Positions 26,705-35,176 of a DNA stretch of 64,000 nt are shown here, piece after piece; position 1 is the first letter of the stretch, and every line of letters starts with the position of its first letter. The position numbers and the translations under genes are program-made. Under the pieces are notes generated by a model. That model saw only the letters and a list, made by a program, of their open reading frames with translations. It was not told the DNA's origin and did no database searches. The DNA comes from Desulfocurvibacter africanus subsp. africanus DSM 2603 (GTDB lineage: Bacteria; Desulfobacterota; Desulfovibrionia; Desulfovibrionales; Desulfovibrionaceae): the NCBI RefSeq assembly GCF_000422545.1, contig NZ_AULZ01000012.1, positions 1 through 64,000 on the forward strand, read 5' to 3'.

Positions 26705-27757
26705 ATGTTTTTTTGTTTCCAAGCAACTCTGCGCAGAGCGCATAAGTACTATAAAAATGAATTTCCGTGGCACATATTGGCTGCATGTATTCAAGTCGTC
26801 CTGCTGGCAGTCACTCTTACATGCCCTGCCCGGGCTGTCAGTCTGCCCGCCTGGTATCTGAATCCACCGCAAAGCGATGAACAGGCCTTGTATGGCGCGG
26901 GCGAGGGTTCAAACTTCCAGGAAGCGCGACATGCAGCCTTGAATGCCATTGCGGAGGAGATCTCAGTCACCATCACGTCCAAAATGGAGCGACGCGAAAA
27001 CCTGTCCCAGAATAACAGCACATCGAGTTACGACAAGCAGGTCAACCAGAGACTCACCGCCGAAATACAGAAGATCCGTTTCAATAACGCAGAAGTCATT
27101 ATGAATGAGGCCACGGGCGGCAAGGTCTATGTTCTCGTGTCAGTGGACAGGGCCGCCCTGGCCGAGAGCCAGAAGGCCGAGCTGGAGCGCAAGCTGGCAG
27201 CCACGGACGAGCTGTATAAAAGCAGCAAGAATGATCCGATTTACAGGAAATTCCAGAAGCTGAAGACGATAGACACCGGGAAAGCCGGCATACTGTCGCT
27301 GCTGGCGATCATGCAGGGCCTTGATGGTTCCTATGACCTGAATCCGATCCATGCAAAGCTGAAAACGTATGCGCGGGACTACCTTGCAATCAAGGACCAG
27401 CTGGTCGTTTATATCCAGCCCGACAAAACAATGCCGCAGATCAAGGATGTGCTTGAGGCCGCCTTTTCGGCTGCAGCCATAAAAGTCAGCTCGAATCCCC
27501 CGGGTAAGAATCCGAACGCCTTGGTCGTCCACTATGCGACGGAGCTGCAGAACAGGGAAGTCTACTCGTCCAAGATGACCAAGCTGGCGGTTACGGTCAA
27601 GACGCAGGCCAGCAGCGGGGATATCGTCGCCACGAGCAAAATAGAGAGCAGCGGAAGTTCCCTGGCGGATTTCGACAAGTCCGCCGCCGCGGCCCTGAAC
27701 GGATTCGCCAAGCGAGTGGACGAGGTCGGCGTAATCAACATTATCGGACTCAATTGA
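26705..27757 (+). CDS. Secreted LPP20-family protein
   Basis: 350 residues from the ATG behind GGAGGACAAT. A long N-terminal hydrophobic segment (residues 21-43) may be a signal or anchor; no lipobox. LPAWYLNPPQSDEQALYGAGEG, then the Ala-rich helix EARHAALNAIAEEISVTI, is the LPP20 signature, proteins often found with flagellar-rotation or outer-membrane complexes. A charged helix follows (KAELERKLAATDELY), then a C-terminal CsgG-like beta/alpha part. First gene of a three-gene run with a CsgG-like and a second LPP20 lipoprotein, so a shared envelope complex is likely. Function unknown. Confidence 0.75.
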   Translation: MFFCFQATLRRAHKYYKNEFPWHILAACIQVVLLAVTLTCPARAVSLPAWYLNPPQSDEQALYGAGEGSNFQEARHAALNAIAEEISVTITSKMERRENLSQNNSTSSYDKQVNQRLTAEIQKIRFNNAEVIMNEATGGKVYVLVSVDRAALAESQKAELERKLAATDELYKSSKNDPIYRKFQKLKTIDTGKAGILSLLAIMQGLDGSYDLNPIHAKLKTYARDYLAIKDQLVVYIQPDKTMPQIKDVLEAAFSAAAIKVSSNPPGKNPNALVVHYATELQNREVYSSKMTKLAVTVKTQASSGDIVATSKIESSGSSLADFDKSAAAALNGFAKRVDEVGVINIIGLN

Positions 27758-27800
27758 TCTCCTGAATCCCTATACCATGCTATAACAAACGAGAAGAGCA

Positions 27801-28802
27801 ATGCGGCTGTTACTATTGATGACGCTTACTCTATGCCTCAGCTTTGCAGGATGCGCCCCGACAATCTCCAATCTCGGTGAATACCATGCCATCCAGATGT
27901 CGCAAGCCGACTTTATGCCCGCTCCCGAACAATTAAAGAGCGCAAAAACAAAGATAGTCGTATTCCCGCTTTCCGAAAGCAACATCGCCATAGCCCAAAA
28001 GTCCAACCTGGGTACCGTGACCGCAGGCGCAGTTGAGAATCAGCTCTCCGGTGGCGCGGTTGAGCTTGTCGACAGGCAGAGCGCGGAAAAGCTGCAGCAG
28101 GAAGTGATGCTCTCCGAGATCAACAACCATGGGACCTACAATGGCCCGCAAGTCGCGGATTTCGCCATCTCGGGAAATGTGGACAAGGCCACGTTTGGCT
28201 ATAAATATTCCGAGGCGTATACAACGCGCGACAGCAAGGGCAACACCAGCTACCATCCAGCCCAATTCACCTACAGTGCGAATGTTTCCGGAAAAATAAA
28301 GATCATCCAGCTGCCCTCCTTGGAAGTGGTGAAGACCATCGCGTTCGCCGACTCCGTCGGCATGTCCGAGGACGCCCACGGCAGGGTGCCTACCCAGGAC
28401 AGCGGCACCCCGCTTGTAGTCAAGGCGGCAACCGACGCCATCCACTCCGCCCGCATCGACCTGAAGAACTACTTTGCCAAGAAGGGCTATGTCCTCGAAA
28501 AGCGCACCAAGAAAGATGATGCCATCTACAAGATCAATCTTGGTTCCGAGGACGGCCTGATGACCGGCGATATCTGCCAGATCTACACGATCAACAGGAC
28601 CGTCAATGCCATCACCCAGGAAGAGAGCACGGAAGAGCTCTTGCTGGGAGAAGGCACGGTATCCAACCAGATGGGAGCCAACTACAGCTGGCTCATTATC
28701 GATGATGCCGACCTGCAGGCGCCCATCCGGCTAGGCGATTACGTCAAGGCCAAGTACTCCAAGGGTTTTCTTGAAGGCTTCTCGCTTGACGCACTGAAAT
28801 AA
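27801..28802 (+). CDS. CsgG/LpoB-like lipoprotein, copy A
   Basis: 333 residues. Signal peptide with lipobox F-A-G-C (Cys 18). KIVVFPLSES, ELVDRQSAEKLQQEVMLSE and ADFAISGNVDKATF follow the strand-helix pattern of the CsgG/LpoB fold, whose members form outer-membrane secretion rings or activate penicillin-binding proteins. The C-terminal 90 residues (NLGSEDGLMTGDICQIY, RLGDYVKAKYS) resemble a FlgT-like C-terminal domain. It lies 43 bp after the LPP20-like gene. A close paralogue is at 32138. Confidence 0.8.
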   Translation: MRLLLLMTLTLCLSFAGCAPTISNLGEYHAIQMSQADFMPAPEQLKSAKTKIVVFPLSESNIAIAQKSNLGTVTAGAVENQLSGGAVELVDRQSAEKLQQEVMLSEINNHGTYNGPQVADFAISGNVDKATFGYKYSEAYTTRDSKGNTSYHPAQFTYSANVSGKIKIIQLPSLEVVKTIAFADSVGMSEDAHGRVPTQDSGTPLVVKAATDAIHSARIDLKNYFAKKGYVLEKRTKKDDAIYKINLGSEDGLMTGDICQIYTINRTVNAITQEESTEELLLGEGTVSNQMGANYSWLIIDDADLQAPIRLGDYVKAKYSKGFLEGFSLDALK

Positions 28803-28823
28803 CCAACAGGATCGAGGTAGCAC

Positions 28824-29408
28824 ATGAATCTTTGCAAGGCTTTTATCGCCCTGTTCACTTTGGCACTCATTGCCGGTTGCGCAGCAACTGAAGAGAAAGC
28901 CGCGGATGCCCCCATAGCAGGTGACGCCGGTGTCCTTGCAGGCGCGCCGCAATGGGTTTTCAATCCGGAGCGCGAGGGCCTGATCACTGAAATCGGCTCG
29001 GCCCCCAAGAGCCTGGGCGGCTTTCAGGCCCAGCGCACGGAAGCCCTCGGCAATGCCAGGGACGCCCTGGCCCGCCTGCTGAGCGTCAAGGTCCAGAACT
29101 CCCTGAAGAACTTCTCGCAGCAGACCGGCGTGGGCGATGACCAGACCATGGACAAGGTCGTCGTGAGCACCTCCAACCAGCTGGCCAAGGTCGAGCTGAA
29201 CGGCGCGGGACAAAAGGAACTCTGGATCGGCAAAGACGGCACCATGTACGTCCTGGTCGCCCTGGAGTCCGACAAGGTTGCGGCTGCCATGAAAAAGCTC
29301 GCCGTGAGCAGCTTCAAGAACGAGAACGCCCTGTGGCAGCAGTTCCAGGCCCAGAAGGCCCAGGATCAGCTGAGCCTTGAAATCGAGAAAGAGTTCAACA
29401 AGCAGTAG
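28824..29408 (+). CDS. LPP20-family lipoprotein
   Basis: 194 residues, lipobox I-A-G-C (Cys 19), ATG behind GAGGTAGCAC. GAPQWVFNPEREGLITEIGSAP is an LPP20-type opening, followed by an Ala-rich helix (NARDALARLLSVKVQN) and a beta stretch (MYVLVALESDKVAAAMKKL). It ends the three-gene run; a terminator follows 11 bp later. With the two preceding genes it probably forms an outer-membrane LPP20/CsgG-type assembly, like FlgP/FlgO/FlgT clusters; no flagellar gene is nearby. Confidence 0.78.
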   Translation: MNLCKAFIALFTLALIAGCAATEEKAADAPIAGDAGVLAGAPQWVFNPEREGLITEIGSAPKSLGGFQAQRTEALGNARDALARLLSVKVQNSLKNFSQQTGVGDDQTMDKVVVSTSNQLAKVELNGAGQKELWIGKDGTMYVLVALESDKVAAAMKKLAVSSFKNENALWQQFQAQKAQDQLSLEIEKEFNKQ

Positions 29409-29419
29409 ACCGCTTGCAG

Positions 29420-29444
29420 GGGGCTGGACTTCCAGCCCCTTTTT
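29420..29444 (+). terminator. Rho-independent terminator of the LPP20/CsgG operon
   Basis: GGGGCTGGA-CT-TCCAGCCCC followed by five T residues, 11 bp after the last stop codon. Confidence 0.9.
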
Positions 29445-29590
29445 CGTTGCCGGAAAGCCTCATACATTGCACGTGTTGGCGTGTCTGACTTGGCAACAGC
29501 AGTAGCTCCAGCCATTGTCAGCGGGGCCTGGAGATGTCGTAATGACACGGATCTTAACTAACGGGATGCACTACTAAGCGGAGGTCACGT

Positions 29591-29947
29591 ATGTTGTTTG
29601 TGCAGTTCAAGAATCCAAGGACAGGGGAACTGAAGCAGGTCAAGATCGGCTGGAGCTGGACCCTTTTCTTTTTCAGTGGCTTTCTCGGCATTCCCTTGTT
29701 CATGCGCAAGCTGACCACCTGGGGTGCGCTCATGGCGGGCTTGTGGTTCCTCAATATGGTCACGAGCATCTACGAGCCTGATGCAGTGGCGATATTCACG
29801 CTTCTATTCATTGGCTTTGCTGGCTTCTTTGGCGCGAAGGGCAACGAAATGACGGCCAAGAACTATCTGGATAACGGCTGGGAGATAGTCGATCCCAGCA
29901 GCGACTTCGTGAAGATGGCCAAACTGAAGTGGAAGATGGCCAGCTGA
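29591..29947 (+). CDS. Small membrane protein (DUF2628-like)
   Basis: 118 residues, ATG behind GGAGG. The first 20 residues are soluble (FKNPRTGELKQVKIGWSWT). Two or three hydrophobic segments follow (LFFFSGFLGIPLF, ALMAGLWFLNMVTSI, VAIFTLLFIGFAGFFGA), then a C-terminal cytoplasmic part with N-Y-L-D-N-G-W-E. The K(I/V)GWSWT then FF-GF opening and the NYL--GW end are the usual pattern of DUF2628-type proteins of unknown function. Monocistronic. Confidence 0.7.
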   Translation: MLFVQFKNPRTGELKQVKIGWSWTLFFFSGFLGIPLFMRKLTTWGALMAGLWFLNMVTSIYEPDAVAIFTLLFIGFAGFFGAKGNEMTAKNYLDNGWEIVDPSSDFVKMAKLKWKMAS

Positions 29948-30334
29948 TCAGCCGTCGCACTGAAGAACTGCGGTCCACAGCCTGTTGATGACTCGGAACA
30001 AGGCACGGTTGTGAATACATAGTTGCTTCAGCCTCGGGGAGCGCGGCCTGACCATCACGCAAAAGCTTTTCACATGTTATTCCTGCGCGGCCGCGCTCTC
30101 TCCCATTCAAGGAATGGGCTTATATGCAAACAATGACCAACGTGTGAAACAGCAAACTAGATAATTAGTCCAACACACACGTAATACAAATTTATTTATT
30201 CTTGCAGCCTCTAGGTACACACCAAATAGACATACTTATCCATACAATACATTAAGCAGACTATCACAATGCAGAAATGCAAGAATAGGCCTGGAATCTG
30301 GTTCCAGGACCACATCTTCCAAAGGGGTCCATGC
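29948..30334. other. Intergenic region, AT-rich, no gene seen
   Basis: From about 30120 to 30270 the sequence is markedly AT-rich and lacks open frames with start and ribosome site. It probably holds the promoter of the downstream exported protein. No repeat copy or hairpin of note. Confidence 0.5.
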
Positions 30335-31747
30335 ATGCGATTTCTGATCACTCTGGTTCTCTTGTGCGCCATGGCCTGCGTCTCTGGACTTGCCCAGGCC
30401 TTCGAGGAGGACGCCCCGGCATTTCCCAGCCTGAAGCCCATCCTGTCCCTGAGTCATTCCAAGCGGATAACCGACATCGACTTCAGCGACAGGCACATCG
30501 TCTCTGGATCCAAGGATGGCGAGGTCAAGCTGTTCGCCCGCGACGGCAGGCTCCTCTCAAGCTCCAAGATGCATTCCGATCCCGTTCTGGGCGTGGCCTT
30601 CCTGGGAGAGGATACCGTCGTCTCCGTCGACCGTTCCCGAGCCATACTCTGGAACCCGGCCCAGGAGGATCGCAGGGCGATCAGGTTCCGGGACAAGAAC
30701 AAAGAGGACATCCGCATCGATGTCCTGGGCTTCTCGGACAGATTCAGTCTCCTGGCCGTGGCCAAGGCTGGCCTGCTGCAGGTCATGGATCTGAAAAACG
30801 GCTACCTCCTGCACGAATTCACGGACATAGCCATTCCGGTTTCCATCGACATTTCAGCCTCGGGCAGGTTCCTTTGCCTGGTGAGCAACGGCTACCCGCA
30901 CGACTTCATCTATATCTTCGATCTGGAACGAGGCGCCTTGGCCAACAAGCTGCAGCATGATCGCACCGTGCGTCGCGCCTCCTTTTTCGACGACGGCCGC
31001 ATCATCGTCCTGCAGAACCGAAGCGGCAAGCCTGATACCGATTTGCGGCTGGTGGACCTGCAGACGCAAGCCGATCTCCTTTCCTACAAGCCCGACCACG
31101 AGCAGATCCATTCCGCCATTCCGTTCTTCGGAGACCTGCTGGTCCATGCCGACGACGTATGCGAGCTGGTTTCGCTCGCGGAGCGGAAGACAACGCCCCT
31201 CTTCAAGCCCAACCTGCCCTCCACGTCAAATGCGAACAGCCTCAAACTGGACCAGGAGTCCGGCCTGCTCGCGCTGTTGACGGACAATGGCACAGCCTTC
31301 ATCTACCGCCTTGAACATGGGCAGGCGAGCGCAACGCCCGCGCCAGCCACAAGCCCTGCGCAACCCAAGGCTAGCCTGCCCGAGCCCCAGACCGGCAGGC
31401 CTGCCGCCGAAGCGCCGCAAGCGTCTCCGGCCCTGATCCTGGGTGCCGATCAGCAGCAGGGTCCTGCCCCGCTTACGGTGAAGCTCGATATCCAGCTGAG
31501 CCGCTTCAGGGAGCCAGTGCGCAAGATGGCCATCGCCTTCGGTGACGGCACGTCGGAATCGCTGCCACCGGACACACGCAGCTGCAGCCATGTCTACGCA
31601 AAGCCCGGCACCTACAAGCTGCAAGTGGCGGTGCAGACCGAGGGCGGCGCAGTTGTCTCCAATGCCGTGACAATCTCGGTCAAACCGCTCACCTTTGACA
31701 CGTTCTCCAAGGATATGGACAAGGAATTCCAGGAGTTCAAACAATAA
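30335..31747 (+). CDS. Exported protein with WD40-like propeller and C-terminal PKD domain
   Basis: 470 residues from the ATG after AAAGGGG; the frame is open 22 codons further up but this start gives a signal peptide ending AQA. Residues about 35-330 show repeated strand blocks (HIVSGSKDGEVKLFARDG, VVSVDRSRAILWNP) typical of a seven-bladed WD40-like propeller. A Pro/Ala linker (PAPATSPAQPKASLPEPQ) leads to a PKD-type domain (AIAFGDGTSESLPPDT, HVYAKPGTYKLQVAV). It probably mediates envelope protein contacts. The stop codon opens a truncated MITE-like repeat. Not part of a recognisable operon. Confidence 0.75.
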   Translation: MRFLITLVLLCAMACVSGLAQAFEEDAPAFPSLKPILSLSHSKRITDIDFSDRHIVSGSKDGEVKLFARDGRLLSSSKMHSDPVLGVAFLGEDTVVSVDRSRAILWNPAQEDRRAIRFRDKNKEDIRIDVLGFSDRFSLLAVAKAGLLQVMDLKNGYLLHEFTDIAIPVSIDISASGRFLCLVSNGYPHDFIYIFDLERGALANKLQHDRTVRRASFFDDGRIIVLQNRSGKPDTDLRLVDLQTQADLLSYKPDHEQIHSAIPFFGDLLVHADDVCELVSLAERKTTPLFKPNLPSTSNANSLKLDQESGLLALLTDNGTAFIYRLEHGQASATPAPATSPAQPKASLPEPQTGRPAAEAPQASPALILGADQQQGPAPLTVKLDIQLSRFREPVRKMAIAFGDGTSESLPPDTRSCSHVYAKPGTYKLQVAVQTEGGAVVSNAVTISVKPLTFDTFSKDMDKEFQEFKQ

Positions 31748-31791
31748 AGCATCTTGCTTTTGAAAATGCTCTGCAAGCCATGCGTCGGCAA
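31745..31791 (+). repeat. MITE-like repeat, copy 3 (truncated)
   Basis: TAAAGCATCTTGCTTTTG then AAAATGCTCTGCAAGCCATG and CGTCGGCAAGC, after which similarity stops. Only the left third is left. Its first triplet is the TAA stop of the PKD-protein gene. Confidence 0.75.
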
Positions 31792-31862
31792 GCTGCTCCA
31801 AGCGCGGCCAAGCTGGCAGGCGGGGCAGGGCATGGCGATGGCTTGCTCCCTGTCATGGGATC

Positions 31863-31957
31863 ATAACACCTTGACCGGACTGTGCTTCTATGACATCTGG
31901 ACAATCTATATTCACCCAAGCTGTTGAATCCATAGCCGAAGGCAAGCAGAAGATCAC
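31863..31957 (+). repeat. 95-bp repeat, left copy (pairs with 33465-33557)
   Basis: Begins ATAACACCTTGACCGG, contains ATGACATCTG, CTATAT and CCCAAG, and ends AGAAGATCAC. The right copy has the same blocks in the same order with scattered changes. The two copies flank the duplicated CsgG-like gene. No coding sense is apparent. Confidence 0.7.
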
Positions 31958-31991
31958 GGGCACGAGCACGGAACAGCCTTGAGAAACGTGT

Positions 31992-32101
31992 CTTCAGGCC
32001 AGCACCGGGGATATCGTCGCCACAAGTAAGATCGAGAGCAGCGGAAGTTCCCTGGCGAATTTCGACAAGTCTGCCGCCGCAGTCCTGAATGGATTCGCCA
32101 T
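31992..32101 (+). pseudogene. Truncated copy of the 3' end of the LPP20-family gene
   Basis: Closely matches the end of the gene at 26705-27757: QASSGDIVATSKIESSG is encoded there and the nearly identical DNA is here, down to AATGGATTCGCCA. The rest of the gene is missing. It lies 36 bp upstream of the second CsgG-like gene, exactly where the intact gene lies relative to the first, so the pair was duplicated and the first member then lost. Confidence 0.88.
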
Positions 32102-32137
32102 CCCCCATTCCTCTATTTCCCGACAAGCGAGGGAGCG

Positions 32138-33142
32138 ATGCGGTTGTCCTTGCTGATGATTATGGGGCTGTGTTTAAGCCTTGCAGGATGCGCCCCTACA
32201 ATTTCAAACCTTGCTGAATATCGTGCAATTCCGCTATCGCAGGCTGATTACTTGCCCTCTGTTGAACAATTGAAGACCCAAAAGATAAAGATAGTCGTGT
32301 TTCCGCTCTCTGAAGGTGCTACCCACATGGCCAAACGATCCAACCTTGGCACTGTGACTGCTGAAACAATTGAGAGCAAACTGTCCGGTGGAACGGTTGA
32401 AATTGTAGACCGCCAGAGCGCTAAAAAGCTGCAACAGGAAGTCATGCTCTCCGAGATCACTAACCAGGGTACCTATAATGGCCCGGAAGTAGCAGATTTC
32501 GCCATCTCGGGAAATATAGACAAAGCCACTTTCGGCTATCAATATACGGCAGCATATACATACCGTGACAGCCAGGGCAAGACATACGATTATCCAGCCG
32601 CATACCACTTTAGTGCGATTGTTTCTGGAAAGATCAAGATCTTCCAGCTACCTTCGCTAAAAGTCGTGAAGACCATCACCTTTACCGACTCCGTCGGCAT
32701 GTCCGAGGACGCACACGACAGGGTGATTACGGGGCGCACCGGCACCGCTCTTGTAATCCAGGCGGCTACTGATGCCATTCACTCTGCCCGTTTCGAGCTG
32801 AAGAACTTCTTTGCCAAAAAGGGTTATGTCCTCGAAAAGCGCGCCAAGAAGAATGATAAGGCCATATACAAGGTCAATCTGGGCACAGAGGACGGCCTGA
32901 AGACCGGCGACGTCTGCCAGATCTACACGCTCAGCAAGTCTGTTAATGCCCTTACCCGGGAAGAGAGCACAGAAGAGTTCTTGCTGGGAGAAGGTAAAGT
33001 GTCCAACCAAATGGGGGCTAATTATAGCTGGCTTGTCGTCAGGGATTCAGATCTGCAGTCACCCATCCGGCTTGGCGATTACGTCAAGGCCAAGTACTCC
33101 AAGAGTCTTTTAGAGGTCCTCGGACTCGACACTACGGATTAG
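32138..33142 (+). CDS. CsgG/LpoB-like lipoprotein, copy B
   Basis: 334 residues, ATG behind AGGGAGCG. Lipobox L-A-G-C (Cys 18). Paralogous along its length to copy A (ISGNIDKATFGYQYTAAYT, VGMSEDAHDRVITG, NQMGANYSWLVV). Codon use is somewhat more AT-rich than in copy A, especially in the first 500 bases, so the copies have drifted or B was re-imported. It has lost both LPP20 partners; it could still work with the products of the first cluster. Its TAG stop is the first triplet of a MITE-like repeat. Confidence 0.8.
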   Translation: MRLSLLMIMGLCLSLAGCAPTISNLAEYRAIPLSQADYLPSVEQLKTQKIKIVVFPLSEGATHMAKRSNLGTVTAETIESKLSGGTVEIVDRQSAKKLQQEVMLSEITNQGTYNGPEVADFAISGNIDKATFGYQYTAAYTYRDSQGKTYDYPAAYHFSAIVSGKIKIFQLPSLKVVKTITFTDSVGMSEDAHDRVITGRTGTALVIQAATDAIHSARFELKNFFAKKGYVLEKRAKKNDKAIYKVNLGTEDGLKTGDVCQIYTLSKSVNALTREESTEEFLLGEGKVSNQMGANYSWLVVRDSDLQSPIRLGDYVKAKYSKSLLEVLGLDTTD

Positions 33143-33268
33143 GGCATTTTGCTTTGAAAATGCTCTGCAAGCCGTGCGTCGGCATGGCTTGCCGCCGCGC
33201 GTAGGCGCAGGCGCAATTCACTTGCGCCGCGGGCGCCGGAGCGGGCGTCTTAAAAGCAATCTGCTCTA
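33140..33268 (+). repeat. MITE-like repeat, copy 4 (full length)
   Basis: TAGGGCATTTTGCTTTG at the left, AAAAGCAATCTGCTCTA at the right. Internal hairpins GCAAGCCGTGC/GCATGGCTTGC and GGCGCAATTCACTTGCGCC are intact. It starts on the stop codon of the CsgG-like copy B. Confidence 0.88.
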
Positions 33269-33464
33269 TTGCCCGAGGATTCCTCCCGTGTCTTGCCCTG
33301 ACGGTCTCTGTCGAATCAGCCGGCCACATGGCGTGCATCCGGATTGCCGTGGAGCACGGCTCATCATCAATGCCCGCGCCATCCGCAAACCTCGCACAGC
33401 CCCAGGCGGGCCACCTTATCCCCCCTTCGATCCAGCAAGCCGATCCTTTAGTATCTGAAATATT

Positions 33465-33557
33465 ATAACAGCTTGACCGAACTGGCCTTCCATGACATCT
33501 GCTTGCCTATATAACCCAAGTCGCTAAAACCATAGGCAAAGATCAGCGAAAGATCAC
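33465..33557 (+). repeat. 95-bp repeat, right copy
   Basis: ATAACAGCTTGACCGAACTG, then ATGACATCTGC, CTATATAACCCAAG and a final AGATCAC. It is homologous to 31863-31957. The remaining intergenic sequence (33269-33797) shows no gene with family features. Confidence 0.7.
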
Positions 33558-33731
33558 TTGCGCCCCCGCTCCCCCTGAAGTGCGCTTTCCGGAGCCTTGT
33601 CGATGTCCCGTTTTTTTTTCGCTGCGGCTTGGCCGGTAAACAGATCGGACCACCGGCATTGCCGCCACGGCTTGGGAATGGCGGAGAACTGGGGGGAGCC
33701 ATCCAGGGTCCTCGAAGGCTATGCACCATTC

Positions 33732-33749
33732 AAGCTCTCATGAGAGCTT
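33732..33749. promoter_or_regulatory. Perfect 18-bp palindrome upstream of an exported protein
   Basis: AAGCTCTCATGAGAGCTT, about 50 bp before the ATG at 33798. A perfect palindrome of this size at this distance suggests a dimeric regulator site or a 5' leader hairpin. Confidence 0.5.
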
Positions 33750-33797
33750 CATGCATATCCATTGGCGCACGAACTTCAACGTTAAGGAAGTCCCGAC

Positions 33798-34595
33798 ATG
33801 TTCAGAACAATGCTTGCATTACTTATTGCCCTATTGATCCCAAGCCAATGCCTTGCCTGGGAGGAGTTGTTCATGTGCGTCAACATACGTGAACCCATGG
33901 ATCGCTATGGAAATCGTCCGGCTCCAGTGCCATATCCACAGTGCAAAGTCGAAATGTGGCATTACGATGAGGACGACAAGAGGGTTTCGGATAAAATGCT
34001 TACCATGAACGAACATGGCTGCCTTACAATCAAGTGGTCCAGCATTCCCAGAAGCGCGCCCTTTACAGAGTATTGGCTGACGCCGGTTGTGGATGAGTCG
34101 AAGTATAGTCCTAATGGGTTTATTTTTTACCTTACTAAGGGGAAACCTGAGACCTTGCACGCCAGCCTTTCCGCCGACATACGCGAGCCCGAGCCGGCGC
34201 CGGTCGCCGCTGCGCAGCCCAAGGCCGCCGAGCCCAAGGCTGCGACGGCAAGCAGCGCACAGCCGAAGGCAGAATCAAAAACCGCCGCGCCCAAGGCTGC
34301 AACTAAAGGCAAGGCACAGCCGAAGGCCGCCAAGACTCAGGCTGCAAAGACCACCAGCATTCAGCCGGCCGCCGAGCCCAAGGCTGCAACGTCAAGCAGC
34401 CAACAGCCGGCAGCCGAAACCCAGGCTGCAGCGACAAGCAGCACGCAGCCGGCCGTCGAGCCACAGGTTACAACGACAAGTAGCGCAGAGCCGGCCGCCG
34501 AGCCCCAGGCCCAGGCGGAAAGCGAGGATTCGGGCATTGTGCCGACCATCAAAGAGCTGCCCGGCGTGGCCAAAAAGCTGGGCTCCTTTTTTTAA
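33798..34595 (+). CDS. Exported protein with Ala/Pro/Lys-rich repeat tail
   Basis: 265 residues, ATG behind AAGGAAG. Signal peptide with cleavage after C-L-A. Residues 21-125 form a compact domain with three cysteines (LFMCVNIREPM, YPQCKVEMWHYDEDD, EHGCLTIKW). Then about ten degenerate repeats of the type QPAAEPKAATSSS up to residue 240, and an amphipathic end (TIKELPGVAKKLGSFF). The tail is the kind of flexible, periplasm-spanning linker seen in TonB-like or cell-wall-threading proteins. No family recognised. Confidence 0.65.
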   Translation: MFRTMLALLIALLIPSQCLAWEELFMCVNIREPMDRYGNRPAPVPYPQCKVEMWHYDEDDKRVSDKMLTMNEHGCLTIKWSSIPRSAPFTEYWLTPVVDESKYSPNGFIFYLTKGKPETLHASLSADIREPEPAPVAAAQPKAAEPKAATASSAQPKAESKTAAPKAATKGKAQPKAAKTQAAKTTSIQPAAEPKAATSSSQQPAAETQAAATSSTQPAVEPQVTTTSSAEPAAEPQAQAESEDSGIVPTIKELPGVAKKLGSFF

Positions 34596-34661
34596 GCGTC
34601 CGGACTTCGAGCCGCGGACATGATCCGATTCATGGTGCACGTTTGTTCTCGGAGAATCGAA

Positions 34662-34694
34662 GGCCCGGAGGATGCATCCTCCGGGCCTCTCTTT
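34662..34694. terminator. Terminator: 26-bp perfect palindrome and T-run
   Basis: GGCCCGGAGGATG/CATCCTCCGGGCC followed by TCTCTTTT. It lies between the exported protein and the converging chaperone gene of orphan cassette 2. Confidence 0.8.
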
Positions 34695-34738
34695 TCATCA
34701 TGTTCGTCAAGCTGGCCCGGGACGCTTCCGGCTGGCGC

Positions 34739-35164
34739 CTACACCGGCTCGCTCGGCCATGGGCAGGCCGCATCCTCCGGCCCGGCCCACGGAAACCCCG
34801 CCTGCTCGGGCAGGTCGCGCAGGGCCTGGATGTAGGTCATCAGCGCGCTGTAGCGGCCGATGTCGAGCGTGGCCGGCAAACCCAGCTCCTGCTCGTCGCG
34901 GTGCCGATCACGCATCCACAGCACAGCCGCCAGCCGCCTGTCCCGCTCGGCGCGGATGGCGGCGGACAGATGTTCGATGCTCGGCGCCGGCGGCTTCACG
35001 GCCACGGGCCGGCCGCCAGGGCCGGGCTGGATGCTGCAACCCTGGGACTGGGCGTCGAGCAGGGCGCGGTGCTCCTCGGTGGTGATCTCCACGGCGTCGG
35101 AGGGGATGGCATGGAGGCCAGCGACACCGAAACCAGACAGCGTCGCCGAGTAGAAGGTATTCAT
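34739..35164 (-). CDS. Tail fibre assembly protein (Caudo_TAP type), orphan cassette 2
   Basis: 141 residues, ATG behind GGAGTGAGACT. The N-terminus (FYSATLSGFGVAGLHAIP, VEITTEEHRALLDAQSQG) is typical of the Caudo_TAP fibre-assembly family; the C-terminus is the shared APC end (YIQALRDLPEQAGFPWAGP, DAACPWPSEP). It thus joins the two known chaperone types in one chain. It follows fibre B by 12 bp and presumably serves it. Confidence 0.8.
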   Translation of the reverse strand: MNTFYSATLSGFGVAGLHAIPSDAVEITTEEHRALLDAQSQGCSIQPGPGGRPVAVKPPAPSIEHLSAAIRAERDRRLAAVLWMRDRHRDEQELGLPATLDIGRYSALMTYIQALRDLPEQAGFPWAGPEDAACPWPSEPV

Positions 35165-35176
35165 AGTCTCACTCCT

